Assembly (NCBI GenBank): GCA_021234155.1
Contig: JAJEKV010000057.1
Coordinates: 3,503,821 to 3,567,820 of the forward strand
Source: Isoetes taiwanensis
Lineage: Eukaryota; Streptophyta; Lycopodiopsida; Isoetales; Isoetaceae
DNA: 64,000 nucleotides
Reading direction: 5' to 3'
Position numbers and translations under genes: made by a program. Below the pieces are notes generated by a model. That model was not told the origin of the DNA, ran no database searches, and saw nothing but the letters and a program-made list of their open reading frames with translations. Positions 32,896 through 43,661 of the stretch are shown here, piece by piece (position 1 is the first letter of the stretch; each line of letters opens with the position of its first letter).

Positions 32896-33205
32896 CTGAA
32901 GTTTTCTGTATTGTAATTTCTGAAGTATTCTGTTCTGAAGTATTCTGTTTTCTCTTTTAATCAATTGGTTTTGTAATACCTTTTTATTATGCCTTCAGTT
33001 TAATCCAGGCCTTGTGCAAGTTTAATTCAGTTTAATTCAAGTTATACCTTGGAATTCATTCAACATTCAAGTACAAATTTCTGTAACTGAAGCATAAAAA
33101 ATGAGAATGCAAAACAGAAACTTCTTTATATTCATAAAAGTACCTATACAGTACCCTTTACACAATTGCCACAGTAAGTGGATTTTCCTAATACTTTCGG
33201 TCTAT

Positions 33206-33258
33206 GTGGCATGCTTGACCCTTTACTGTGGCATGTTGGAGCCTAGGTGGCATGCATG
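33206..33258 (+). repeat. Dispersed copy of the GTGGCATGTTGGAGCCTA repeat
   Basis: Contains GTGGCATGTTGGAGCCTAGG, the unit of the 14153-14290 array. Directly left of it, 33174-33202 is a perfect inverted copy of 5321-5349. Confidence 0.65.
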
Positions 33259-33435
33259 CAAACGTCCCTTTCCTCTTCTGCCTCATTCCCAAAATCGTAT
33301 GAATGCCTACGATTTGCATCCCTTTTATTCCCAAAATTCTGCCCTGCAGCTTCATTCCGTCCATTCCGTCCCCATCGTCTATTCCGCCATCTCCTTCACT
33401 CCTTCCCCATTCTGTCCATCTCCTTCACTTCCGCC

Positions 33436-33759
33436 ATGGCCAAGTTCAAGACTACACTCCACAGGAACACTATCCCGGCCATTGTGCCTGCTCCTTCGCA
33501 GCCAGCACGGTCAGAATCCGTGTCTTCCTGCGGAGGATCCGTGTCTTCCTCCACTAGAGAAGGCCGCCCGGTTACAGTGGTGGCGAAGTTCACTCCACCA
33601 GAGGTGGAGAAGCTCATCATGGATGCACAGGCTGTCGCTTCGATGCGGGTGCTCGTGTGGGTGCATGCAGGTTATGATGACGAGGAGCGACTCCTCGAAA
33701 TGAAGATGTATGCCTGCGAGGACGACCTCCATATAGAGCTCAAGATGGCCCCCGCCTGA
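33436..33759 (+). CDS. Hypothetical 107-residue protein
   Basis: The start at MAKFKTTLHRNTIPAIVPAP is preferred over an upstream ATG (33247), whose extra residues look like translated 5' UTR. A Ser-rich linker (SVSSCGGSVSSS) leads to a compact part, VAKFTPPEVEKLIMDAQAVA and YDDEERLLEMKMYACEDDLH. No family was recognised. It lies in the outer transposon between the acidic gene and a long non-coding stretch. Confidence 0.4.
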   Translation: MAKFKTTLHRNTIPAIVPAPSQPARSESVSSCGGSVSSSTREGRPVTVVAKFTPPEVEKLIMDAQAVASMRVLVWVHAGYDDEERLLEMKMYACEDDLHIELKMAPA

Positions 33760-35720
33760 TTAGTTTAGATTTGTATTGTAATCCCTGGTTTCAATTTTTT
33801 TAGCAATAGTCCTTGTGACTATTCTTTGTAAAGGCTTTTCATTAATGACAGAACTTGTTTTGCAATAGTCCTTGTTTTGCAATAGAACTTGTTTTGCTTT
33901 TTTAACTTCTCTCTCGAGTTTCCATCGTTCTTTTCGATTAGCTGAACTGCTTAAATTAGCTGAACTTTTTGTCATTAATTATAAAATGCAAACAAGGAAT
34001 TTGAAGGTGCGTAATCTATATGATCTCGCACACTAACAAAATATGGTAACCAGCTTTCGGCAAAATAGGAAAATATGAGATGGGTGGCTCGGGTTCAAAA
34101 GAAATAGAGTTCAAAAGAAACCGAAAAGAAAAACACGAAATTCCCTCAAGCAAAAGTTAGTGGCCTTGCAAGAATATTTGCACAAAGCGTAGCTTAATGA
34201 ATTTTGGCCTCATATCAATTCAGGGGACCTAATTTGGGATCCATATATTGTCATCACCAAAATCAGTCAAGATACTATTAGGAATCGAGAGCCATTCCAT
34301 TTTCCTCGACGGGTCAAAAATGGTCAATGCCCCTGTCTGATTATGGTGAAATCTGTGGTGAACGCTTTGTGGTGAAAAATGTGGTGAAAAAATCATGGTG
34401 AAAGCTGTGGTGATGCAAACGTTGTTTTATATTTCAAATAATAAAAATACATATGGAAATCTACCATACAGGTAGAATACTTCATACTTCTTATGAAATG
34501 AAGTATGCAGAAAAATAAGGGAAAACTATAACCCTGAGCTTCTAGTATTATCAAAATGCATTAGAGATATAATAATAGCTGTTTTGAAGAGGTTAATGAT
34601 GACATACGATTCTTGGGCCTCAATCGAGATCCCCGTGCATTGTGAGATCTCAGAACTCTTCTTCTTCTTCCAAGTATGTTCAAGATGAGATCAAGTTTTT
34701 CTGCTTTAATAGTTGGTGAAATCCAAAGAACACTAAAACATGAGCTTCTCGTTTACGCCCACTTATGATCTGATTCATAAAGTATTGTCTCGGTTGTTGT
34801 GTCTCCAAGCATCCGCCTGTTTTAGCACTTTTTTAATGGTGAAGCATGGATCATTTCTGCTGTAGTTGGATGAACATATCCTCTTCCGCAATGGGGGAGA
34901 GCTGCGAACTCATCCTCGAATCATCATACCACCCCAGATCCCCGGCTACCCGCACCCAGCTCTGTTAAGTCTCCCGGACGCATTCATGTAAAAAACAACA
35001 TCATTAGTAATATAGAAATCACATTCTACTACAAAGAAAGGCAACCTTCCTAGCACGCCTTGGCTTCTAATTCTTTAAGCCTATTAGGAATTAACCTCTG
35101 TTTTGAGCCTAGAATACCTCGAATTCATGGGTCCTCCGCTCCCTCTAATATCCCTACTCTGTTCCTGGTTTATTTGCTCCAAAGATAGGTCCTACCGGAT
35201 CGATTGCATTTTGAACTGGCGAAATTGTTTGTTCTCGTGTTCTCCTTCTGTTTTCTTCCGCCATAGCTGGATTGGGATAAGCCAATGTCTGCATGCAAAA
35301 CTAGATTTAGGGTTTCCCCAATGCTTCCCCCGACCCGACTTTTTTGAATGATTGACCTTGCATTTGATGTGACAGATTTCCAATGATTCTCTGTCCCATT
35401 CTGTTCATCCTTAATGTAATTTTTCTGTGTGTCACTTTCACCCTGTCAATTAAACAGTGAGAGATTGAAGAGTGAAGATTTATATTAAACATATAAAATG
35501 ATTACATAAGGTTACATTTCAGATTACAAGCCAGGATTTCTATTAAACATTTCAGATTACATGAGCAACAAAATTTTTTATATACACTTGCTTTCATTCC
35601 CGTAAGTCTATCAAAAGAGATCCAGGTCCAGCTCCTCCTCGTCATCTTCTATGACCACCGATCGATGGCCCGGGTCAGCTTGCCACCTATTTCATCCCAT
35701 TCTGGAGGGAAAGCAAAAAA
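33760..35720. other. Long non-coding stretch of the outer transposon
   Basis: No supported gene. A cluster of GTGGTGAAA motifs lies at 34345-34410. The remainder is AT-rich unique-looking sequence with only short ORFs. Confidence 0.5.
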
Positions 35721-36217
35721 CTATAATGGTGCAGTGTTACCAAACAGAATAGCAGCTTCTCCATGTGCATCCTGCAAGCCCTTGTGATGATAGAACATAT
35801 CCCTGAAGTGAAGGAATTGTTCTTCTGTAAACAACCTATCATAACAAAAGCAGAACCTGTCTAGCGTAAAGGCTTGGTAGCCATTAAGCAGAAAAGGTTT
35901 CAACCTTTGCAGATCCTGGTCAATAGTAGGAGGAATAGGCCAAAGATGCTGGTGTGTAAAAATTTCAGTGGAAGCAGAGAAAGTTGAGAGATCTGGGAGG
36001 TTTGGTTCATCCTCCTGGTGAGAGTTTTCAACATTTTTGTGGTCATATTCTCATCCGGTGAATAGAGAAATTTCTGTTGCCTGAGAATGTCCATCCATTC
36101 TGCATGGGTGAAAATCGGGACATCACGCCTAGGTATCATGGGCTCTTCTTCTCTGGTGACATTGTCCCATTCCGGCACTCCATCGTTTTGCAGGATCCAA
36201 GAGGTGAAGTTGGCCAT
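35721..36217 (-). pseudogene. Unknown protein, one frameshift
   Basis: N-terminal frame: MANFTSWILQNDGVPEWDNV to about 36030. The C-terminal part continues in another frame (LKPFLLNGYQAFTLDRFCFC, ending in AAILFGNTAPL at 35721). Together they make about 165 residues. No domain was recognised. A GTAAACT microsatellite (36240-36285) lies just upstream of the start. Confidence 0.4.
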
Positions 36218-36479
36218 GTCTGCTGAAGTAGCTGCTGTAAGCTGTAAACTGTAAACTGTAAACTATAAACTGTAAACTGTAAACTCGGTCGGGAGCAAGA
36301 AGAATGGCACCTCGGGCCTTTTGGGTTGCCCGAGGTCATTAATTTTTGTCATCCCATAATGATTTTCGGGTACGGCTGTCAGCCAAAGGATGATAGAGGA
36401 ATTGATGGGACCGAGAGAATTTAAGGAAAAGGAAAGCATTTCAGTGGAAAAGCTGTTCAGAAGGATCTCTGTCTTGGGG

Positions 36480-36545
36480 GAAGAGACAGAAAGTGAAACA
36501 CGTGGTGAAACATGTGGTGAAACATGTGGTGAAACATGTGGTGAA
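36480..36545 (+). repeat. GAAACATGTGGT tandem repeat
   Basis: Four or five 12-bp units with the TGTGGTG core seen in the subterminal arrays. Confidence 0.85.
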
Positions 36546-36714
36546 TGGCGAATTTTCCCAAAAAAAATAAACTTTTACATGGCCCGTCAGCCCTAAATTC
36601 AAATTCTCTTTCGCTCCTTCACAATTTCATGCTCCTTCCTGCTGCTCAAAGGGACGCTCTACTCTCACAGTTAAGTGCATTCCATCTCGATCCCAAGATC
36701 CTCTGTCAAAAGAT

Positions 36715-37371
36715 ATGAACCACTTCAGCTACTTTGCTCCAAACTATGATACACTCTCTCTGGATCAAAGAGGATCTCAAACTCTGCCAAGATTGGATGC
36801 TAATGGTGTAACAGTTCCTCTATTTCTGAGACCAGCTGGGCCGAGCATCTCGGACGAGCAATTTGCCTCAGATTTTGAATACCAACAATCCGAGTCCCCA
36901 CAAACATACTGACTATTCGAGAGATTACATGAGGAACCTTAGCGAGAGACATTGGAACTTCAAAGGAACCCGCGAGAATATAGATTGTTCCCGGTAGGCG
37001 GATTGGTACCGCGATATTCAATACACTCATGACATGTGGACAGTACGCGATTAGGGGCATCCACGGATATAGATATAATTGATATCCCCGATGATGAACT
37101 AGAATGGGCTATAGAATTCCTGCAGAGGCACATATCTTATGCATCAAATATGGTGGTTCATGGAAAGCAACAATGCGGAAGAATGACGGTCGGCAGCTTT
37201 GAGTACTACGGGGAATGCTATTATCATCACAAATGCCCTGGCAAATGCATATGGCACTTTGATAATTTTGATGTCCACTACCAATGCGGTGGGCTGATTC
37301 TTGAGCTAAACCGGGAAATGCCAACACTCTTATACTTCACCCTAATTTCCGAGCTCACCATGAATTCCTAA
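36715..37371 (+). pseudogene. Unknown protein in two frames
   Basis: First part 36715-36912 (MNHFSYFAPNYDTLSLDQRG) ends at a stop. A second open part (DIDIIDIPDDELEWAIEFLQ to 37371) carries a Cys/His-rich segment (CYYHHKCPGKCIWHFDNF). The linking 120 bp has no long frame, so this is either a missed intron or decay. No domain was recognised. Confidence 0.3.
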
Positions 37372-37944
37372 ACACCTACCATTTCCACACAAATCACCCC
37401 ACTCTTCCACATCATTGACTTGCACCTCTCCCTTTTTTGACAAGAAACAGATCTGCATATAACTTCTGCATCTTATTAACATCTACATCTTTTCTGCAGG
37501 AATTGGTCTGCTCACTCTGTTGCAGCATAACACATATCACAACTACTACCATTATTATTAAAAAACATTGCTATGTGCTTTCAACAAAGACCTACTTCAT
37601 TTGTATTTATTTGCATGCTTTATCATGAGTAGCCTACCTATAAAGGCTCACTCACTATGTTGTACCTTTTTCTATAATTAATGAAAAAAACCCCATTCAC
37701 TCAAAAAAAAAAAATACAATTGAGCATGGAATTGAGTTTCTTATATTATTCCCAAACAAGGCAAGACACAACAACATATATTTAAAATTTTTGAATCATT
37801 TCCTAACCTGTAAGAATGTGTTCAACTATTCTTCATCAGACATGCTATCTTCATCAGATAAAACCTCGGGCAAGTTTTCTAGAATATTTTCCTCATCCAC
37901 TTTGGTCTAGCCTCAGAACCTGCTCGAGCACCTTTCTTGATCTG

Positions 37945-40900
37945 CTACATGGAAACTCGAATAGCACAAATTTGACTAGAGAATACAAGTGACTTTGGCT
38001 CGTTTGTCAACAACTCATACATCACCTTTGACCGAGGCGTCTTTCTATAGTAAATGCCCTCCACAACGGTTTCACCTCTCATAAACAAGTTTCCGTTCTG
38101 CTTGAAGTCATTTTCAACTTCAAATTTTGGCTTGGTGCATAGCAACATCCAAAATACAGAATCCTCCTCATTCCCTTTAGGTGCAGCAACTGCAAAGTTG
38201 TCTCCTTCTCTAAGTGCTTCTGCAAGTACATTTGCCAAGGTTGAGTATAGTGGCCTGGTAGACTTGCGGGTCTCTTCCACATCCGCATGAACATTGGAGG
38301 ATGGTTCAACGACTACAAGGTTCCATTCATCTACATACAATTTGTTCTCACACATGTCCCATTTTCCATCCAAACAATTCTTTGCAAAAACATGATAGCT
38401 TTACGGTATGTAGGCGTGTTGGATTTCCTCTTTGAATCCATGGACTGAATGAATTTGCCTCGGTTTTACGGAATTGTCTCTCGCACCCCAAGCCTTTTTC
38501 CCCGTTGATATCCTCGTGTTTTATTTCCCGTAAGTATCTCCAAACTTTTCTTCCATTTTCACCACTCGGATGTACCACATTGAAATTGTTTCTCTGCAAT
38601 TTTCACCACATCATGGGCATTATCTAGTTTAATGTCGATGTTTAAGTCATGAACCTCGTATCCATCTTTTCAATTCTGCTTTGCCTTCCCATCATGTTCA
38701 CCTTTTCCATGGTTTGATCCAAAGAAGTTCCACATCATGTTGACCTCTCAGATCACAACCGTACCTTCCAACAAAATAAAATGATCCGTCGCTTTGAATT
38801 GTGATGCAAAGACCATCCGAAAAATACATAGTGCCGTTTGGGGACATTGCCTTTCTCGCTTTAAGTACTCAAAATGTTTCATAAAACAATGTTGAACAAA
38901 AAGTGTGTCATGTTCCCTATCATCCGGCACATAGTAGTGTGTTTCCTTCTCAATGGTGTCTGTCGTGGATCAACCTCGATAGGTTATTTGAACAAATATA
39001 GTTATCGGTTGTTGACCCAAATAAGCATGGACTGAACTTCATTCTCGCTCCTTAAAAGTATAATTCTCTGCGAAGTCAACCACGGATAGGTAAGCATCTC
39101 CGGCAAGTTATCAAGGAGTTCTTTTGTAATCCTGCCTTTGCCACTTATATCCTAAGTTGTGTAAAGGAAATTTTGGAAGCTTCTCTAACATTTTGTTCAC
39201 CAGTGGAAGACTTGCAGTTTCATTGTGTTGATGAACGAGCTTAGACTTCTTGCTGCCATCTCTGAATACAGTTTTTTCATAGTCTAGGTATTCCCACTTC
39301 ACCATGCCACTATCACTAGATTGTTCATGTGGGCAGATAGGGAACTTCTTAATCCCACACTCTTTACACTCACCCAGAATGCATTCCCTCTTATGGTAAG
39401 GTTGGAAGCTAGTTTTCTCACATAAGATTCCCCGCCACAGACTTCTTGTGCTACTTATTTTGTATTCAGACGCCCTGCATTCACCATATATGTCTGACCT
39501 GCAAAGCTGACAAGTGCAGCTGCAGCTTTTTGGGTGCTTAGTTCTCATACTATTGTCTGCATTCTAACATGGTATATACAGCAGCAATTATTGAAGTCCT
39601 TTAATTTTACAACAAACCATGGTTTCAGCTTTTCAAACATCCTCTGTTTGATCATAACACTAGGATGTTTCGTTTTGAATTTCCTGAACAATTGCAACTG
39701 CAAGGAAGATAACAAGGTGATCAGCATATTTATTGCACACTACATTTTCCACCACACTAGGCACCACATAACATATATTACAGACATTTATCTTACACCT
39801 CGTTATTCACCACACTAGGCACCACAAAGCATATAATACATAATTTATTGTACACCATATTTTTCACCACACTAGGCACCACATAGCATATATTACAGAC
39901 ATTCATCTTACACCTCGTTATTCACCACACTAGGCACCACAAAGCATATAATACATAATTTATTGCACACCATATTTTTCACCACACTAGGCACCACATA
40001 GCATATATTACATAATTTATTTTACACCATATTTTTCACCACACTAGGCATCACATAGAATATATTACAGCATTTATTTTACACCATGTTATTCACCACA
40101 CTAGGCACCACATAACATATATTACAACATTTATTTTACACCATGTTATTCACCACACTAGGTACCACAAAGCATATATTTAGAGCATTTATTTTTCACC
40201 ATATTTTTCACCACACTAGGCACCACATAGCATATATTACAAAGATGTATTTTACACCATGTTATTCACCACACTAGGCACCACAAAGCATATATTTACA
40301 AAGATTTATTTTACACCACGTGCCTCACCACACTAGGCAAAGACATATCATATATCACAAAGATTAATAGGCATCACACACCACGAGCAATCACTAACCA
40401 CACCAACCACATATCACAAGCAATCACTAACCACATACAACATACCACATTAACAATAAAAAATGTGGTGAAGATGAAGAAATGAAATAACCTGTGATTC
40501 TTCCAGATAGCGAGTGGCATGATCCTCTCTTACATTTCGTTCCAATCTTCTGAACTTAACATCCTTTGCATTTGGAGAGACCCTACTGTTTTCGGTCCAA
40601 AATTGCTGCACAAGTTCTATGACAGAATTGGGAATTGCATCTGCTCTTCTAACTCTATCTCTTCCCTCTTCAATTTTGCTTTGGTAAGATTCCTAGGATG
40701 AACACCCAGCAGTTTACCAAAACCCTGAGCACTGACAGGATTAGCACTTTCGGTATTAATGCTTCCTCTTACGGCTATAGCAAGGCAACTACTCTTGGCT
40801 GCTAAACTCTCATTGCTGTTAGAGTTCTTCACAAGTTGAATGGAAGCCCTGAGGTTGCTGACCACAATGCTCTTGGCTTGCAAATCTTTCAGCTCTTCAC

Positions 40901-41231
40901 CAAGTACGCTGTCCATTGTGTCATCTTCCAGAAAATCTCGTAAAACCTCTTTCTTATCACTGTCAGCCAAGCCTTTAGTGGTGCTATGAAATGAAGATAA
41001 TAATTTCAACACCATCCGATGCCTAGTAGAGGCCGTTCTGGTGGATCCTCCCTCTGCTGATGCAATTTTTGCTAATTCTTCTTTAGCTTCCCTTTTTCTT
41101 TTCCTTTGGCGTCTTTTATGATCCCGTTCTTGTTCTGGAGTTCTCTTTCTCTTACCTGTGCTCCGTTTTGAGATTTTAGGCAGATTTGCTTCCAAATTAA
41201 ATGATTCAAAGTATGAACCGGATTGATCCAC
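37945..41231 (-). pseudogene. DDE-type transposase (DFAENY family), copy 2, broken
   Basis: Reads inward from the right end. The first exon (41231-40617) has a basic N-terminus (ISKRSTGKRKRTPEQERDHK) and an ESLAAKSSCLAI/VHPRNLTKAK motif shared with copy 1. An intron packed with CACCACA repeats follows, then the Cys-rich module (SCSCTCQLCRSD, ECKECG; 39548-39111). Core remnants follow with stops (REHDTLFVQHCF; FFGSNHGKGEHDGK near 38700). The C-terminal domain with APKGNEEDSVFWMLLCTK ends at 37945. The first acidic motif is too degraded to read. It is more decayed in its core than copy 1, so neither element in this window is autonomous. Confidence 0.72.
39740..40460 (-). repeat. Right subterminal array: about 11 copies of a 57-bp CACCACACTAGGCACCACA unit
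   Basis: Units begin near 39752, 39809, 39866 and so on to 40324, each with two CACCACA motifs (TGTGGTG on the minus strand). It lies 1.0-1.75 kb from the right end and inside a transposase intron, mirroring 5940-6545. Confidence 0.85.
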
Positions 41232-41457
41232 AACCGTGTGCTTCAGGAAAGGCGCGGGTTAGGTGGAGATTGGAATGGGACGGGTGGCGTAGGAAATTGG
41301 AATGGGACGGGTGGCGTAGGAATCGGGTTGTTGCAGTTCAAGAAATGATTGAATCCGGGCAGTACATGCACTAGGCGCCAAATAAACATTTAAAATCGCA
41401 CCACAAATTTGATATCTCCCACCACATTTTTAGGGGAGACAGGGGGGACACCCAGGG
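41232..41457. other. Right terminal non-coding segment of the outer transposon
   Basis: Promoter-side spacer between the transposase start and the TIR. Contains a 25-bp tandem pair (GGAATGGGACGGGTGGCGTA) at 41269-41320 and further TGTGGTG motifs. Confidence 0.5.
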
Positions 41458-41483
41458 TGTTCCACTACAACATGCTTTCACCC
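41458..41483 (-). repeat. Right terminal inverted repeat of the outer DNA transposon
   Basis: 26 bp, perfect reverse complement of 4756-4781, followed by CCCA (left flank CCTA). Confidence 0.9.
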
Positions 41484-42708
41484 CCCAATCGAGGTCGGCC
41501 ATGGCCAGCTGGGCAGTCTGTGTGACATAAGGGCAATTCTGCATGAAGTGCCCGGGCCGTATACACCTGTAACATGCTTTGTCTCTGGGTAGCTGTTCTC
41601 GGGCCTCTTTGGGAATAGACTGTAAGAGGTTCCGAACTTCCTTACCGACATTGTTCGGCTTGTCGGGCATGTTGAAGGTGACTTTCTTTTCCTGGCGGCC
41701 ATTAGAGTTCTGTTGAGAGGGCCCCGGACTCAGTGAACGGTCCTTGTAAGGTGTGTACGGGCGTGGCTGCGAGTAAGAGGCGGGGCGCTGGTACTGGTTT
41801 CGTGGTGCGTCCTCTTCAAGGCTCAATGCGTTAGCCTCAGCCTCAGCAACTGATTTCGGGTCTATGGCCTTAACCATTCGTTTAATTGATGGGGCCAACC
41901 CTTCAATATAGCCCTCTACCGCCCTCTTTTCATTCATTCCTGGCACATACAGCCTCAAGCGCATGAATTCATCAGTGTAGGCCTGAACTGACATACCCTT
42001 CTGCTCTAACCTGTAGAAAGTCTGAATCTGTTGGCATTTGTACGCACGGGGCACATAATGCGACTTAAAAGCTTTGGCAAACATTTTGAACTTGCACCTG
42101 CTTCTGTCCAGATGCTTGGCTCGAGCATAGCCCTTCCACCAAATACGAGCAGCTCCTGTAAGGTTTGTGGTGGCAACCTTTCCTGTATCCTTTTCTGTCA
42201 TGCCATAGGATTTTCCAAACTCCTTCATCTCGTCCAACCAGGACTCTGCATTCAGCCCGTCTCTAGATTTCCCATTAAACTGGGCCAATTTCCTATTTTT
42301 CCATATACTGGTTATGGCCGTGTCAACCGTCTTACGGTACTCTTTGTCCCGGCACTTTGCATGGTCACCAGATGATACAGACGACTCAGAGGACACAGAA
42401 GTGGCCGATTGTGAGGACGTGGCACTATCGTTAGAGGAACTCCGACGACGTTTGGGACGGTGCCTCCTTAGTGCGGGTACAGGGGCCGGTTCAGGTGCAG
42501 GTGGCTGCTGTGGTGGTGGACTTGGCGGTAACAGAGGTAACTCCGGCCCATCTTCCTGCGCATGCTGCGGTGGGTTGGCATTCAACACATAAGCTTGCAG
42601 CTCCACTAACTGCCGCTTGATCAACAGGAGTTCCTATTCAGGCATTAATCTGCTAGCACCTGAGGGTGTCTGCCACGAGGCGTTACGTGCACCGTCTATA
42701 TTGACCAT
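41484..42708 (-). pseudogene. gag: Chromovirus gag, cut at its end by the DNA transposon
   Basis: Starts MVNIDGARNASWQTPSGASR at 42708. An in-frame TAG (42634-42636) is codon 25. After it comes a Pro-rich, then Ser-rich linker, and a retrotransposon gag core (LDEMKEFGKSYGMTEKDTGK, FYRLEQKGMSVQAYTDEFMR). A basic region and one zinc knuckle, CYRCIRPGHFMQNC, close it. The frame runs to 41484, where the DNA transposon begins. Deleting that transposon and one copy of its 4-bp duplication continues the frame directly into protease. Confidence 0.9.
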
Positions 42709-42987
42709 AAGAAGGTATAAAGAGAGTTATTGTAATACCACGGGTCACAAAGAAGATTATTTTAAGTAGTGCTAGGAAATAATAATAAAGACCATAGAAG
42801 AGAAGAAAAGATCTTTATTATTAAGTGAAAGTAATAGTTACATCAGAGTTATATCCTTAGCAAAACTTAGGGTCATAATGTACAAAAAGTAGTGATTACA
42901 AAGATATTTTAGCCATAAGGCTGTACATTCAACAACTCTTAGTGAACACATACTTAGCCATAAAAGAAAAAACTGAAGAGATTAAGA

Positions 42988-43476
42988 CTAGGGCTGCGCA
43001 AAAGGGTAGAGGATGGAATAGCGGACGCTTTCCCGTACGGCCCTTACTACCTTATAGCGAGCCCATGCCTGGATAATGACATGCTGGTAGTCCAAGGTGG
43101 GACTAATGATGAGGAGATTAAAAAGATCTCGTAGCGCAAAGAAAATTTGCCATAAATGATCATTAGCATCGGCATAAGCTTCATGCCTCTTCTTCTCCCA
43201 GTAATTCCAAGTTCGTCGAAGAGTTTGTTGCAGATGTTCGAAGGCACGTTCTCGGAGAATGTTGACTACTTCCAATCCTTTAGCTGGATCATAGGACTCA
43301 TCTTCCACAACAAGTTCCCCTTCTTCGGAGTCATCATCTCGATCTGGGTACTCACCATATCGTTGGCCGTAATCTTGGTCGGGAGGTCCTGGATCGTCCC
43401 TTCGTATGTCATTGGTGATTCTTTCCTCGATCTCTGCGAGATCGTAGTCTGCAAGATGGCAAGAATGAATATACAC
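42988..43476 (-). CDS. Accessory ORF C of the outer gypsy element
   Basis: Open frame of 162 codons. A consensus acceptor (CATCTTGCAG) just before DYDLAEIEER at about 43450 suggests that the real start lies in an upstream exon. The sequence is acidic at first (YPDRDDDSEEGELVVEDESY), then helical (AFEHLQQTLRRTWNYWEKKR). No domain was recognised. It lies between ORF B and gag on the same strand. Nothing disabling is seen inside it. Confidence 0.5.
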   Translation of the reverse strand: MYIHSCHLADYDLAEIEERITNDIRRDDPGPPDQDYGQRYGEYPDRDDDSEEGELVVEDESYDPAKGLEVVNILRERAFEHLQQTLRRTWNYWEKKRHEAYADANDHLWQIFFALRDLFNLLIISPTLDYQHVIIQAWARYKVVRAVRESVRYSILYPFAQP

Positions 43477-43661
43477 TGTGGAACAATTTCTTATACCCTA
43501 ACTCTAATAGATACAAAGAAGTATCATGGGAAAACAACAATTTAATTGTATGCAACGATACAATAATCATAAGAGAAGGGCACATATATTGTATGATGGC
43601 TAAAAAAATGCCAAATCAAAATTTACAACTATATGCAGTACAAGATGCGTAATAAAAATGT

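Larger units (their letters stand above)
4756..41483. mobile_element. Giant DNA transposon (outer; about 15.4 kb without nested insertions)
   Basis: Perfect 26-bp terminal inverted repeats (4756-4781, 41458-41483) begin GGGTGAAAGCATGTTGTAGT. The flanks are CCTA (4752-4755) and CCCA (41484-41487), a 4-bp target duplication with one transition, and removing the element plus one copy restores the gag-pol frame of the host retrotransposon. Native genes, left to right: WG protein (+), FCP1-like (+), Ulp1 protease (+), an acidic protein (+), three unknowns, and a decayed DDE transposase (-) about 250 bp from the right end. Arrays of TGTGGTG lie 1-2 kb inside both ends. It is interrupted by elements at 8248-12030 and 14470-31966. 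The superfamily is not assigned: 4-bp duplications and GGGT termini fit none of the common plant groups that I can name. Confidence 0.88.

Noticed and set aside
39740-40330. Regular repeat array resembling a CRISPR
   Set aside because: Plant nuclear DNA, no unique spacers between units, and the repeat core matches other transposon repeats.
4756-41483. Polinton/Maverick because of the protease and large size
   Set aside because: No polymerase B, retroviral-type integrase, packaging ATPase or capsid was seen, and the target duplication is 4 bp rather than 6.
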